Positions 28,213 through 36,668 of a stretch of 64,000 bases of DNA are shown here, piece after piece (positions within the stretch are counted from its first letter, which is position 1; every line of letters begins with the position of its first letter). Origin of the DNA: Campylobacter concisus (lineage in GTDB: Bacteria > Campylobacterota > Campylobacteria > Campylobacterales > Campylobacteraceae); the NCBI RefSeq assembly GCF_003048675.2, contig NZ_CP060707.1:1178001-1242000 (forward strand), written 5' to 3'. Below the pieces are notes generated by a model that did no database searches, was not told the DNA's origin, and saw only the letters and a list, made by a program, of their open reading frames with translations. The position numbers and the translations under genes are program-made.

Positions 28213-29943
28213 ATGCAAATTTGGGATCTAAAAGCACTTTTTGCAAACGAAAAAGAGTGCGAGCAAAACGCACTAAATTTACAAAAAGAGTGCGAGAAAT
28301 TTAAAGATAAATACCTTGAAAATTATGAAAATTTAAAAACAGACCAGTTTTTAAAGGCATTTGCTGAGTTTGAAAATTTGGTAGCCAAAATTTCAAAATT
28401 AATGACCTACGCTTTTTTAAATTTTGCCAAAGATACAAGCAAGGGTGCATTCTATGCAAAGATCGATGAAATAGCGACAAAAGCAAATGAAAATTTGATA
28501 TTTTTTGAGATCAAATTTAATGAATTTGCCCCTAAAAAACAAGAAGAGATCATAAAAAGCTCTAAAAAATATGGCTACTATTTAAGCAATCTCGCCAAAG
28601 CAAAACCGCACCAACTTAGCGTTGCCGAAGAGAGAGTGCTACTTCGCACGGCAAGCACCGGAGCTGAGGGCTTTTCAAGGCTTTTTGATGAGAGCATGAG
28701 CAAGATGAGGTTTAAATTTAAAGGCGAGCTTTTAAGCGAAGAAGAGATTTTAGCCAAGCTTCATGAGAGTGACCAAAGCGTGCGAAAACTAGCCGCCAAA
28801 AGCCTTTCAAACGAGCTTAGCAAGCACCAGCACCTTCTTGGCTACATATATAATATGATAAAAACTGATCTAAAAACGAGCTGCGAGCTGCGAAATTTCA
28901 AGCTTCCTGAAGAGCCAAGACACCTTGAAAATCAGATTAGTCAAAAAAGCGTTGATTCGCTCATCGCTGTAACTGAGAAAAATTTTGACCTAGTTTCTAA
29001 ATTTTACGAGCGAAAAAAAGAAATTTTAGGCCTTAAAAAGCTTTATGACTACGATAGATACGCGCCTCTTAGCAGCGAGGGTGAGTATAAATTTAATGAG
29101 TGTAAAAAGATAGTTTTAAAGACGTTTGGGACATTTTCACCTAAATTTGGCGATATAGCCAAAAACGCCTTTAGTGATGGCTGGATCGACGTTTATCCAG
29201 CGCTAAACAAGCGGGGCGGGGCATTTTCTCACTCTGGATCAAGCGACACGCATCCTTATGTTTTGCTAAATCACACAAACCAGCGAAGAGACCTTTTCAC
29301 GCTTGCCCACGAGCTTGGCCATGCCGTGCATCAAAAGCTCTCTTATAGTGTAAGCTACCTAAACTCAGACACACCGCTAACCACGGCTGAGACAGCTTCA
29401 GTCTTTTGCGAGATGCTAGTTTTTGACCACATAAAAGACGGCCTTAGCAAAAAAGAGAAAATTTCACTGCTTGCTGGCAAGATCGAGGATATATTTGCCA
29501 CGCTTTACCGCCAGATAAATTTCACCACCTTCGAGCGCGCCGTACACGCACACGAGGGCGAGATCAGCCTAGATGAGCTAAATAAAATTTGGCTAAAAGA
29601 GAGCAAAAAGATGTTTGGCAAAAGTGTCACGCTAAATGATTACTATAAAATTTGGTGGAGCTACATTCCGCACTTCATCCACACGCCATTTTACTGCTAC
29701 GCCTACTCTTACGCACAGCTTCTTGTGCTTGCACTTTTTGGGCTTTACAAAAGCGGTAAATGCGAAAATTTTGTTGAAATTTACACCGAGTTTTTGAGCC
29801 TTGGTGGGAGCCTTAGCCCAAGGGAGCTTGTTGGTAAATTTGGCTTTGACATAGATGATAAAAATTTCTGGCAGATCGGCATAAACGAGGTTAAAAATCT
29901 AGTAGATGAGTTTTTAGAAATTTCAAAAGGAATAAAATGTTAG
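28213..29943 (+). CDS. pepF: Oligoendopeptidase F (M3 metallopeptidase)
   Basis: Cytoplasmic zinc oligopeptidase that trims short peptides. The 576 residues are largely helical. The zinc motif HELGHAVH lies near residue 372, with the downstream Glu in TTAETASVFCEML, and the C-terminal IPHFIHTPFYCYAYSYAQLL belongs to the PepF/M3B family. Length is typical. The last 7 bases overlap the next gene, coding an SspB-like protein. The pairing of a peptidase with a possible ClpXP adaptor is suggestive of protein turnover but may be accidental. Confidence 0.93.
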   Translation: MQIWDLKALFANEKECEQNALNLQKECEKFKDKYLENYENLKTDQFLKAFAEFENLVAKISKLMTYAFLNFAKDTSKGAFYAKIDEIATKANENLIFFEIKFNEFAPKKQEEIIKSSKKYGYYLSNLAKAKPHQLSVAEERVLLRTASTGAEGFSRLFDESMSKMRFKFKGELLSEEEILAKLHESDQSVRKLAAKSLSNELSKHQHLLGYIYNMIKTDLKTSCELRNFKLPEEPRHLENQISQKSVDSLIAVTEKNFDLVSKFYERKKEILGLKKLYDYDRYAPLSSEGEYKFNECKKIVLKTFGTFSPKFGDIAKNAFSDGWIDVYPALNKRGGAFSHSGSSDTHPYVLLNHTNQRRDLFTLAHELGHAVHQKLSYSVSYLNSDTPLTTAETASVFCEMLVFDHIKDGLSKKEKISLLAGKIEDIFATLYRQINFTTFERAVHAHEGEISLDELNKIWLKESKKMFGKSVTLNDYYKIWWSYIPHFIHTPFYCYAYSYAQLLVLALFGLYKSGKCENFVEIYTEFLSLGGSLSPRELVGKFGFDIDDKNFWQIGINEVKNLVDEFLEISKGIKC

Positions 29944-30386
29944 ACGAAATTTTAGACGATGAGAAATTTGCACTTTTGATGAAGATGCACGTCTATGAGT
30001 GCATTGACTTTTTGCTTGAAAAGGGGCTAAATTTCTCAGTTATGGCAAATTTACCGCTAGTTAGCTTTGAGCCTAGCTTGCCAGATGAGATAAGCAGTGG
30101 CTTTAGCATGCCAGTCATTATGTTCTCACTTGGTGGCTACACGCTTGAGAGTACCATGCTAACGCAAGATGAGCTAAGCTTTGAGGCTGGCTTTGGTAGT
30201 GAGAATTTTGCCTCAGTGGTATCATTTCCACTTGGAGCGGTGGTTCAAATTTTGGTTGAAAATAGCCCGATCCTTGTAAATTTCTCCATTTATAAGCCAA
30301 AAGAGAAGCAAGTCGATCACGCTAAAAAATCAGCCTCAGTCTTTTTGCAAAACCCAAAAAATAAAGATATATTTAAGAAAAAATAG
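29937..30386 (+). CDS. SspB-like protein, possible ClpX adaptor
   Basis: Conserved small protein of 149 residues without a recognised name. Its pattern follows the SspB fold as I recall it from E. coli. An N-terminal helix ends in a DFLLEKGL turn (compare the E. coli EWLLDNQL). A strand series follows, then the segment TQDELSFEAGFGS (compare ANDEVRFNARFGG), and FPLGAVVQILVEN (compare VPLAAVLAIYAREN). SspB brings ssrA-tagged and other substrates to ClpXP. The C-terminal tail is Lys-rich (NPKNKDIFKKK) rather than the ClpX-binding motif of E. coli SspB. Other identities remain possible; the link is remote similarity judged by eye. Confidence 0.5.
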   Translation: MLDEILDDEKFALLMKMHVYECIDFLLEKGLNFSVMANLPLVSFEPSLPDEISSGFSMPVIMFSLGGYTLESTMLTQDELSFEAGFGSENFASVVSFPLGAVVQILVENSPILVNFSIYKPKEKQVDHAKKSASVFLQNPKNKDIFKKK

Positions 30387-30406
30387 TAATTTTAAGCATT
30401 TTTGGC

Positions 30407-30412
30407 TAAAAT
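30407..30412 (+). promoter_or_regulatory. Extended -10 before the uvrD-like gene
   Basis: TTTTTGGCTAAAAT matches the TTTTGGCTAAAAT motif before alaS. It lies 26 bases before the ATG at 30438 and supports that start over the upstream TTG at 30402, which sits inside the element. Confidence 0.5.
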
Positions 30413-30437
30413 CAAAAGAAAATTTAAAAAGCGAAAA

Positions 30438-32507
30438 ATGGAAAATTTACTATCAAATTTAAACGAAGCCCAGCGCGAAGCGGCCACCCACATAGACGGT
30501 GCGATGCTCATACTAGCAGGTGCTGGCAGTGGCAAGACAAAGACGATCACGACTAGGCTTGCCTATCTCATCGGCGAGGTCGGCATAGACGCGGCAAACA
30601 CGCTAACTCTTACTTTTACAAACAAAGCCGCCAACGAGATGCGCAGCAGAGCCATGGCGATGCTAAGCCAAAGCGGCAAAAACTACTCGCCGCTACTTTG
30701 CACATTTCACAAATTTGGGCTTTTGTTTTTAAAGCTCTACATAGAAAAGCTTGGCAGAAAAAATAACTTCGTCATAATCGACACAGACGATAAAAAGCGC
30801 ATCATCAAAAGTTTTGAAAGTCCAGTTGCCACGGCTATTTTGTCAAGTGAAATTTCAAACTACAAAAACTCGCTTTTAAGCGTAGAAGAGGTCTATAAAA
30901 ATGCAAATTTCTCTTCATTTGACAAGAGCAAGGATAACTTTTACAAGCAAGCAGCGCAAATTTATGAAAAGTACGAGGACTATTTAAAGGCAAACAACCT
31001 TGTTGATTTTGACGATTTACTAGGGCTTACGTATAAAATTTTAGACGAAAACGAAGATCTTGCTAGAGAAATTTCAAACCGCTACAAATACATAATGGTC
31101 GATGAGTATCAAGACACAAACGACCTTCAGTATAAGCTCCTAAAAAAGCTCTGTCTATGCCACGAAAACATCTGTGTGGTTGGCGATGATGACCAAAGTA
31201 TTTATGGCTGGCGCGGTGCAAAGATCGATAATATCTTAAATTTCAAAGATCAGTTTAGCAACGTAAAGATCATCAGACTTGAGAAAAACTACCGCTCGAG
31301 CGAAGCGATACTAAAGGCTGCAAACGAGCTAATAGATCACAACCGCAACCGCCTTGGCAAGAAGCTTGTAGGCACAAAAGGCGAAGGTGAAGCTGTAAAT
31401 TTGATAGAGAGTTTTGATGAAAATTTAGAGGCTGGCAAGATCGCAAAAAACATAAAAGAGCTTTTAAGCAAAGGCGTGCAAGCAAAAGATATCGCGATCT
31501 TATACCGCATAAACGCGCTTTCTCGCTCACTTGAAGATGGGCTAAACAAAGAGCAGATCGCCTATAAAATGGTTGGTGGCGTAAAATTTTATGAAAGAGC
31601 CGAGATCAAAGATATCATAAGCTACCTAAGGCTGATAAACAATCCAAATGATGACTTTTCAATAAGACGCATAATAAACCGACCAAAGCGCGGCCTTGGT
31701 AAAGTGAGCCTTGATAAGCTCGAAAAGATGGCTTTTGAGGGCAAAATTTCCATTTTCGAGGCGATCTCAAACATCTCTGATAACGACGAAGCCTTTAGTA
31801 AAAAGGTAAAATCAGCCCTTCTTGAGTTTGCAAACAATCTAAAAGAGCTTCAAGAAAGCAGCTCGGTTTTTGACCTCATAGATAAATTTGAAGCTAAATT
31901 TGGCGTGAAAAAATACTACGAGAGCTTGCCAGATGGCGCTGAAAGAGCGGCAAACATCGACGAGTTTTACGCTGTTTTAAAAGATCAGATCAAGCAAAAT
32001 CCAAGCTTTGATCTGGAGGAGTTTTTAAACGAGATCACGCTAACAAGCGAGCAAGACGGCATTAGCGACGAGGCTATTAGTATCATGAGCGTGCATGCGA
32101 GCAAGGGACTTGAGTTTGAGCACCTTTTTGTGATCGGCCTTGAAGAGGGATTTTTCCCGCTCATTGGCGACGGTAGCGACATCGAGGAGGAGCGCAGGCT
32201 TGCTTATGTAGCGATAACAAGAGCTAAAAAGACACTTAGCCTAAGCTTTGCAAATTCGCGCTTTTACAAAGGTCAGCGCACGAGGCTAAATAAGAGTAGA
32301 TTTTTAAGCGAGAGTGGTATCACACATGGCTCGCTAGTTATCGAACAGAGCAATGAATTTAAAAAAGGCGACCTTGTTAAACATAAAATTTTTGGTATCG
32401 GCAGGGTGAGTGCGGTTAGCAAGATCAAAAAAGAGTTTAAACTGACTATAAATTTTGGTGGCAATGTAAGAGAGATCATGTCAAGCTTCGTGGAAAAAGC
32501 CGTATGA
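30438..32507 (+). CDS. UvrD/PcrA/Rep-type DNA helicase
   Basis: Superfamily 1A 3'-5' helicase for repair or replication restart. In order: the Q motif LNEAQREAA, Walker A LAGAGSGKTKTITTRL near residue 27, Walker B VDEYQDTN, motif III GDDDQSIYGWRGA, motif IV LEKNYRSSEAIL, motif V MSVHASKGLEFEHLF and motif VI RRLAYVAITRAKKTL. About 689 residues. The ATG at 30438 is preferred because the frame's earlier TTG at 30402 overlaps a promoter. It overlaps truB by 4 bases. I cannot separate UvrD from Rep by sequence alone; C. jejuni annotation at this position is Rep-like, as I recall. Confidence 0.92.
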   Translation: MENLLSNLNEAQREAATHIDGAMLILAGAGSGKTKTITTRLAYLIGEVGIDAANTLTLTFTNKAANEMRSRAMAMLSQSGKNYSPLLCTFHKFGLLFLKLYIEKLGRKNNFVIIDTDDKKRIIKSFESPVATAILSSEISNYKNSLLSVEEVYKNANFSSFDKSKDNFYKQAAQIYEKYEDYLKANNLVDFDDLLGLTYKILDENEDLAREISNRYKYIMVDEYQDTNDLQYKLLKKLCLCHENICVVGDDDQSIYGWRGAKIDNILNFKDQFSNVKIIRLEKNYRSSEAILKAANELIDHNRNRLGKKLVGTKGEGEAVNLIESFDENLEAGKIAKNIKELLSKGVQAKDIAILYRINALSRSLEDGLNKEQIAYKMVGGVKFYERAEIKDIISYLRLINNPNDDFSIRRIINRPKRGLGKVSLDKLEKMAFEGKISIFEAISNISDNDEAFSKKVKSALLEFANNLKELQESSSVFDLIDKFEAKFGVKKYYESLPDGAERAANIDEFYAVLKDQIKQNPSFDLEEFLNEITLTSEQDGISDEAISIMSVHASKGLEFEHLFVIGLEEGFFPLIGDGSDIEEERRLAYVAITRAKKTLSLSFANSRFYKGQRTRLNKSRFLSESGITHGSLVIEQSNEFKKGDLVKHKIFGIGRVSAVSKIKKEFKLTINFGGNVREIMSSFVEKAV

Positions 32508-33325
32508 ACGCCATTTTCGTGGCAAACAAGCCTGCTGGCATGAGCTCAAACCACTTTTTAGGACGACTAAAGAGAAAGTATGGCGTTAAAAAGGCTGGAT
32601 TTTCAGGCACGCTTGATCCATTTGCGAGTGGCTGCCTGATAGTCGCTTTTGGCTCGTATACGAAATTTTTTAGATTTTTAGACAAAAGCCCAAAGGTCTA
32701 TGAGGCGACGATCTGGCTTGGGGCGAGCAGTCCCAGCATGGATAATGAAAATATCACTGAAATTTTAAATGTAAAAGAGCTAAATTTAGAAAAACTTGAA
32801 GCCATTAGAGGCGAGCTAATCGGCAAGATAAGCTATATCCCGCCAAAATTTAGCGCCAAACATGTAAATGGCACAAGAGCTTACAAGCTAGCAAGAAGCG
32901 GCGAAGAATTTGAGCTAAAGCCAGAGACAATGGAAATTTACGAGAGTGAAATTTTAAATTATTCGCACCCTTTTTTGACGCTTCGTTTAAGCGTAAGTGA
33001 GGGGAGTTACATCCGCTCTTATGCAGAAATTTTTGGACAAAAAGTTGGTTATAATGTAACTTTAAGCTCATTAAAGAGGGTAAGCGAGGGTAAATTTCGC
33101 TATGAAAATGAAAAATTTTTAAATATTTGCAATTTTTTAAATATTGAACAAAACACGTATTTTGGGGATATTAATAACATACTAGATGGTAAGAAATTAA
33201 AAATTAACGATTTTGAAACACAAACACAAGGAATTTATTTGCTAAATTATGATAAATTTATGAGCGTAATCCAAATCATGGATGATACTATAAATTACAC
33301 TCTAAACAAGGTAGAAAAATGTTAA
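32504..33325 (+). CDS. truB: tRNA pseudouridine-55 synthase TruB
   Basis: Makes pseudouridine 55 in the T-loop of tRNAs. The catalytic Asp lies in SGTLDPFASGCL near residues 37-48, VYEATIWLGA follows, and SYIRSYAEIFG is the later conserved strand. At 273 residues it has a short, AT-rich and diverged C-terminal tail (residues ~200-273) in place of a full PUA domain. It overlaps the helicase gene by 4 bases and csrA by 7. Confidence 0.94.
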   Translation: MNAIFVANKPAGMSSNHFLGRLKRKYGVKKAGFSGTLDPFASGCLIVAFGSYTKFFRFLDKSPKVYEATIWLGASSPSMDNENITEILNVKELNLEKLEAIRGELIGKISYIPPKFSAKHVNGTRAYKLARSGEEFELKPETMEIYESEILNYSHPFLTLRLSVSEGSYIRSYAEIFGQKVGYNVTLSSLKRVSEGKFRYENEKFLNICNFLNIEQNTYFGDINNILDGKKLKINDFETQTQGIYLLNYDKFMSVIQIMDDTINYTLNKVEKC

Positions 33326-33549
33326 TCTTAGCAAGAAAAGAAAACGAAGAAATTTTACTAGGTAACGACATAAAAGTCGTCGTAGTAAGTATCTCAAAAA
33401 GCACCGTTAAGCTTGGTATCGAGGCCCCGCGCAACACAATGATACTAAGAAGCGAGCTGGCAAACGATATCAAAAACGAAAATATCCACGCCACTAAAAA
33501 AGCAAGCGAAGCCGATATCCACGAGCTTGCGAAAAAAATCGAGAAATGA
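33319..33549 (+). CDS. csrA: Carbon storage regulator CsrA
   Basis: RNA-binding dimer that binds GGA motifs in mRNA leaders; in C. jejuni it represses flagellin translation and is antagonised by FliW. The 76 residues start with the conserved MLILARKENEEILLGNDI and contain VKLGIEAPRNTMILRSEL, the strand with the conserved Arg. It overlaps truB by 7 bases and ispE by 4, so its level is set by the helicase-truB transcript. It lies 1.9 kb before flgB. Confidence 0.96.
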   Translation: MLILARKENEEILLGNDIKVVVVSISKSTVKLGIEAPRNTMILRSELANDIKNENIHATKKASEADIHELAKKIEK

Positions 33550-34289
33550 AAAGCTTTGCAAAGATCAACGTCTTTTTGAAGGTAGTTGGCACCAGAGGCA
33601 ACTACCACGAAATTTTGTCACGTTTTGTTCTTTGCGAGCAGCTTTTTGATGAAATTTATTTTGAGAGGTCAAATTCTTTTGCTATAGAATGCGACAACAA
33701 AGAGATAAAAGAGAACATCATCCAAAAAGCGATAGACGAGCTAAAAAAAGCTGGCTTTTCAAATGAGCTAGATGAGTTTTTTAGCTCTCACAAAATCATC
33801 ATCAACAAACAAATCCCAATAGGTGCTGGTCTAGGAGGAGGCAGTTCAAACGCTGCCACCTTTTTACTAATGGTAAATGACGAGCTAAATTTAAATATAA
33901 AACGCGAAAATTTGATGCAAATAGCCTCTAAAATCGGCGCAGACGTGGCCTTTTTTGTGAGTGGCTACAAGGCAGCAAATGTAAGCGGCATAGGTGAGAT
34001 CATAGAAGAATTTGACGATGAAGTGCCAAATTTAAATATTTTCACGCCAAATGTTTTTTGCTCCACACCGATGGTTTATCAAGAATTTAGAAGTAATTTC
34101 TTACAATACATAGACATTAATGCTGCAAAAAAGATGCAAAATTTAAAGAGCAAAGAGCTACTTGAAATTTATAAAAACGAGGAGCTAAACGATCTTTTTG
34201 CCCCATGCTTTAAGCTCTATCCACAGATGAATGAGTTTAGAGATAAATTTCTAAGCGGCAGCGGCAGTAGCGTATTTAGCGTAAATTAA
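33546..34289 (+). CDS. ispE: 4-diphosphocytidyl-2-C-methylerythritol kinase
   Basis: Fourth step of the MEP isoprenoid pathway, phosphorylating CDP-methylerythritol. It is a GHMP kinase of 247 residues: [18 protein letters not shown] at the N-terminus, the ATP loop [17 protein letters not shown] near residues 93-109, and the C-terminal LSGSGSSVF. Shorter than the ~280-residue E. coli enzyme but all motifs are present. It overlaps csrA by 4 bases. Confidence 0.95.
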   Translation: MKSFAKINVFLKVVGTRGNYHEILSRFVLCEQLFDEIYFERSNSFAIECDNKEIKENIIQKAIDELKKAGFSNELDEFFSSHKIIINKQIPIGAGLGGGSSNAATFLLMVNDELNLNIKRENLMQIASKIGADVAFFVSGYKAANVSGIGEIIEEFDDEVPNLNIFTPNVFCSTPMVYQEFRSNFLQYIDINAAKKMQNLKSKELLEIYKNEELNDLFAPCFKLYPQMNEFRDKFLSGSGSSVFSVN

Positions 34290-34300
34290 AAGGTAAAATT

Positions 34301-34756
34301 TTGATAAAAGATCTAGCAAAAAACAAAAAAGCTTTGCACGACTTTAGCATACTTGAGACCTTTGAAGCTGGCATCGTTTTAAAAGGTAGCGAGGTCAAGG
34401 CTCTAAGGGCTGGCAGAGCAAATTTAAAAGATAGCTTTGTGCGCGTCATAAAAGGCGAGCTTTTCTTACTAAACGCTCATATCAGCTATCTTGAGACTAC
34501 ACACAGCGCATTTCGTCCAAATGAACGAGCAGCCAGAAAACTTTTGATGCACAGAAAGCAGATCGATAAAATTTTCGGTCAAGTCTCACAAGATGGACTT
34601 GCTCTAGTTGTTTTAGCACTTTATCTAAGCGATAAAAACATCGTAAAAGCAAGGTTAGCCCTTGCAAAAGGTAAAAATTTACACGACAAGCGCGAGGCTT
34701 TAAAAAGGCGCGAGGCGGACAAAGAGGCAAGAGCTGCCATAAAAAGATATGTTTAA
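34301..34756 (+). CDS. smpB: tmRNA-binding protein SmpB
   Basis: Binds tmRNA and delivers it to stalled ribosomes for trans-translation. The 151 residues include the family pattern [25 protein letters not shown] (split here only for naming: KGSEVKALR core) and the basic tail [17 protein letters not shown]-like. The start is a TTG at 34301 with AAAAGG about 7 bases upstream; no ATG fits. In the same operon region as the SspB-like gene three genes upstream, which in other bacteria handles SmpB/tmRNA-tagged proteins. Confidence 0.93.
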   Translation: MIKDLAKNKKALHDFSILETFEAGIVLKGSEVKALRAGRANLKDSFVRVIKGELFLLNAHISYLETTHSAFRPNERAARKLLMHRKQIDKIFGQVSQDGLALVVLALYLSDKNIVKARLALAKGKNLHDKREALKRREADKEARAAIKRYV

Positions 34757-34764
34757 GGGATAAG

Positions 34765-35361
34765 ATGAAAAATTTACTCGTTTTAATAATCGCTTTATTT
34801 GCTTTTTTTGGTTGCGGCGATGATGAGAGCAGCAGCGTAAATTTTAAAGAATTTAGCCCAAGTGAAGAGGTTAAGTTCGTAGATGTAAGCGGCAAGGAGC
34901 TTACTTTGGTTAGAAAAGATCACGGCTTTGCTATCAAAAATGATGAAAATAAGGTTTTAATGATCGATATTTTTGGCACATTTTGCCCGCCTTGCCAAAA
35001 AGAGGCAGCTGAGCTTACAAAATATCAGCTTGAAAACAAAGATAAATTTACACTAATCGGACTAACCCACTTTGAAAATGTCACAAATGAGTATGTTTTG
35101 CATGAATTTATGCAAAAATTTAATGCCTACTACTTCATAACAAACGACCAAAAGATAAATGACAGACTTGCCGAGCAGATCGTAAGAGATATTGAATACA
35201 AACATGAGATCGCACTACCTTTTAAGGTGGTGATAAAAAATGGCGAATATCAAATTTTAACAGACGTAGATAGCGGACAATACGGAGTAAAATACTATCT
35301 TGGCGGCATAAAAGTCACAAAAATGAAAGAAGATTTGGCAAAAATTTATGGAACAAAATAA
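34765..35361 (+). CDS. TlpA-like thioredoxin lipoprotein
   Basis: Periplasm-facing thiol:disulfide protein. A lipoprotein signal ends in the lipobox FFGC (Cys17). A thioredoxin fold follows with the active-site CPPC at residues 74-77 (FGTFCPPCQKEAAEL). The cis-proline region is IALPFKVVIKNGEY near residue 145. With 198 residues it fits the TlpA/ResA group, which reduces apocytochrome or other cysteine proteins, though the partner is unknown. It begins 8 bases after smpB and ends the operon. Confidence 0.85.
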   Translation: MKNLLVLIIALFAFFGCGDDESSSVNFKEFSPSEEVKFVDVSGKELTLVRKDHGFAIKNDENKVLMIDIFGTFCPPCQKEAAELTKYQLENKDKFTLIGLTHFENVTNEYVLHEFMQKFNAYYFITNDQKINDRLAEQIVRDIEYKHEIALPFKVVIKNGEYQILTDVDSGQYGVKYYLGGIKVTKMKEDLAKIYGTK

Positions 35362-35375
35362 ATTTGCCTTATATA

Positions 35376-35390
35376 TGGAACATCATTTGC
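35376..35390 (+). promoter_or_regulatory. Sigma-54 promoter of flgB-flgC-fliE
   Basis: TGGAACATCATTTGC matches the -24/-12 sigma-54 consensus: GG at 35377-35378 and GC at 35389-35390 with exactly 10 bases between. It lies 34 bases before the flgB ATG. It agrees with the known RpoN control of middle flagellar genes in Campylobacter. Confidence 0.85.
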
Positions 35391-35423
35391 TTATAAATGT
35401 GTGAAATTTTAGAAGGACTTTAA

Positions 35424-35858
35424 ATGTTTGTTTTAGATAGATCAAAATCTAGCCCATTAGTCGAATCAGCCCTTGCAGGCAGAGAACTACGCCAAAAGCT
35501 CATCTCTGGCAACCTTGCAAATGTTGATACGCCATTTTACAAGGCTAGAGATGTAAGATTTGAAGATATTTTAAGAGAAAAAGCAAATGAAATTTATAAC
35601 GTTTCAGAGAGCAAAAAACTAAATTTAGCTAAAACAAACGAAGCGCACATGGCTGCGGTTGATTTTCCAAAAAGCGACACAGCTCAAATTTTCTTGCGTG
35701 ATGGTCACATGGCTAGAAATGACGCAAACACGGTTGATCTTGATGTTGAAACAACAGAAATGGGCAAAAACACAGTTATGATAAACGCCCTTGATGGCGC
35801 CTACAAGGCTCAGGGCAATATCTTTAAAAGCGTAATAGACGCAAGTGCTAAGAACTAG
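35424..35858 (+). CDS. flgB: Flagellar basal-body rod protein FlgB
   Basis: Proximal rod subunit, exported by the flagellar type III system. The 144 residues have the rod/hook N-terminal pattern LVESALAGRELRQKLISGNLANVDTPFYKARDV-like (key ISGNLANVDTP near residues 31-41). The C-terminal helix is EMGKNTVMINALDGAYKAQ. AAGGAC precedes the ATG by about 7 bases. First gene behind the sigma-54 site. Confidence 0.96.
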   Translation: MFVLDRSKSSPLVESALAGRELRQKLISGNLANVDTPFYKARDVRFEDILREKANEIYNVSESKKLNLAKTNEAHMAAVDFPKSDTAQIFLRDGHMARNDANTVDLDVETTEMGKNTVMINALDGAYKAQGNIFKSVIDASAKN

Positions 35859-35863
35859 GAGAG

Positions 35864-36367
35864 ATGATGTCATACTTAAATGATTTTGATATTAGCGGAT
35901 ACGGACTAAGCGCGCAACGCTTCAGAATGAACGTCATCAGCTCAAACATCGCAAACGCTCAAACCACAAGAACGGCTGAGGGCGGCCCTTACAGAAGGCA
36001 AGAGGTAATTTTTAAAGAGATGAACTTTGATAAAATTTTAAACGATCAACTTAAAAACTCACAAAGCCTACTTGATTATGAAAATCCACTCGATGACCCA
36101 AGCTCACCCAAAAACGCTCACCCTGCCCTAACTAGCGTGATCGTAGATAAAGTGGTGCGCGACGACAAGGACTTTCAGCTAAAATACGACCCTAGCCACC
36201 CAGACGCAAATGCAAATGGCTACGTCGCATTTCCAAATATAAACCCAGTCATCGAGATGGCTGACTTGCTTGAGGCGACAAGGGCTTATCAAGCAAATGT
36301 AGCGTCATTTCAAAACGCAAAAACAATAGCACAAAGTGCGATATCACTTATTTCAGGACAAGCATAA
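35864..36367 (+). CDS. flgC: Flagellar basal-body rod protein FlgC
   Basis: Rod subunit adjacent to FlgB in the basal body. The N-terminus carries SAQRFRMNVISSNIANAQTT, the rod/hook signature, and the C-terminus has NVDLLEEM-type sequence here as PVIEMADLLEATRAYQANV. 167 residues. Two adjacent ATGs start the gene, with AGGAG just upstream. It lies 5 bases after flgB and shares one base with fliE. Confidence 0.96.
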   Translation: MMSYLNDFDISGYGLSAQRFRMNVISSNIANAQTTRTAEGGPYRRQEVIFKEMNFDKILNDQLKNSQSLLDYENPLDDPSSPKNAHPALTSVIVDKVVRDDKDFQLKYDPSHPDANANGYVAFPNINPVIEMADLLEATRAYQANVASFQNAKTIAQSAISLISGQA

Positions 36368-36660
36368 TGATAAATAGTATAAATTTAGATAAGCTAAACA
36401 AAAACGAAAATTCAAGCAAAATAGCAAAAGCAGGCGAAGAAGGCGGCTTTGAAAATGCACTAAACGACTCTTTAAAAGAGCTAAACAAAGTTCAAATAAA
36501 CGCCGATAAAGCCATAGCTGATCTTGCAACTGGCGAAGTAAAAGACTTACACCAAGCAGCTATCGCCATAGGCAAAGCAGAGACTAGCATGAAGCTTATG
36601 CTAGAAATTCGCAACAAAGCACTAAGCGCATACAAAGAAATTTCAAGAACGCAAATTTAA
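36367..36660 (+). CDS. fliE: Flagellar hook-basal body protein FliE
   Basis: Joins the MS ring and export gate to the rod. The 97 residues end in the family helix pair, DLHQAAIAIGKAETSMKLML followed by EIRNKALSAYKEI. The N-terminal 30 residues are disordered and lysine-rich. It shares one base with flgC, and the next gene (ftsI) begins 8 bases later, so a cell-wall synthase may be cotranscribed with rod genes. Confidence 0.94.
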   Translation: MINSINLDKLNKNENSSKIAKAGEEGGFENALNDSLKELNKVQINADKAIADLATGEVKDLHQAAIAIGKAETSMKLMLEIRNKALSAYKEISRTQI

Positions 36661-36668
36661 GCCATTGA

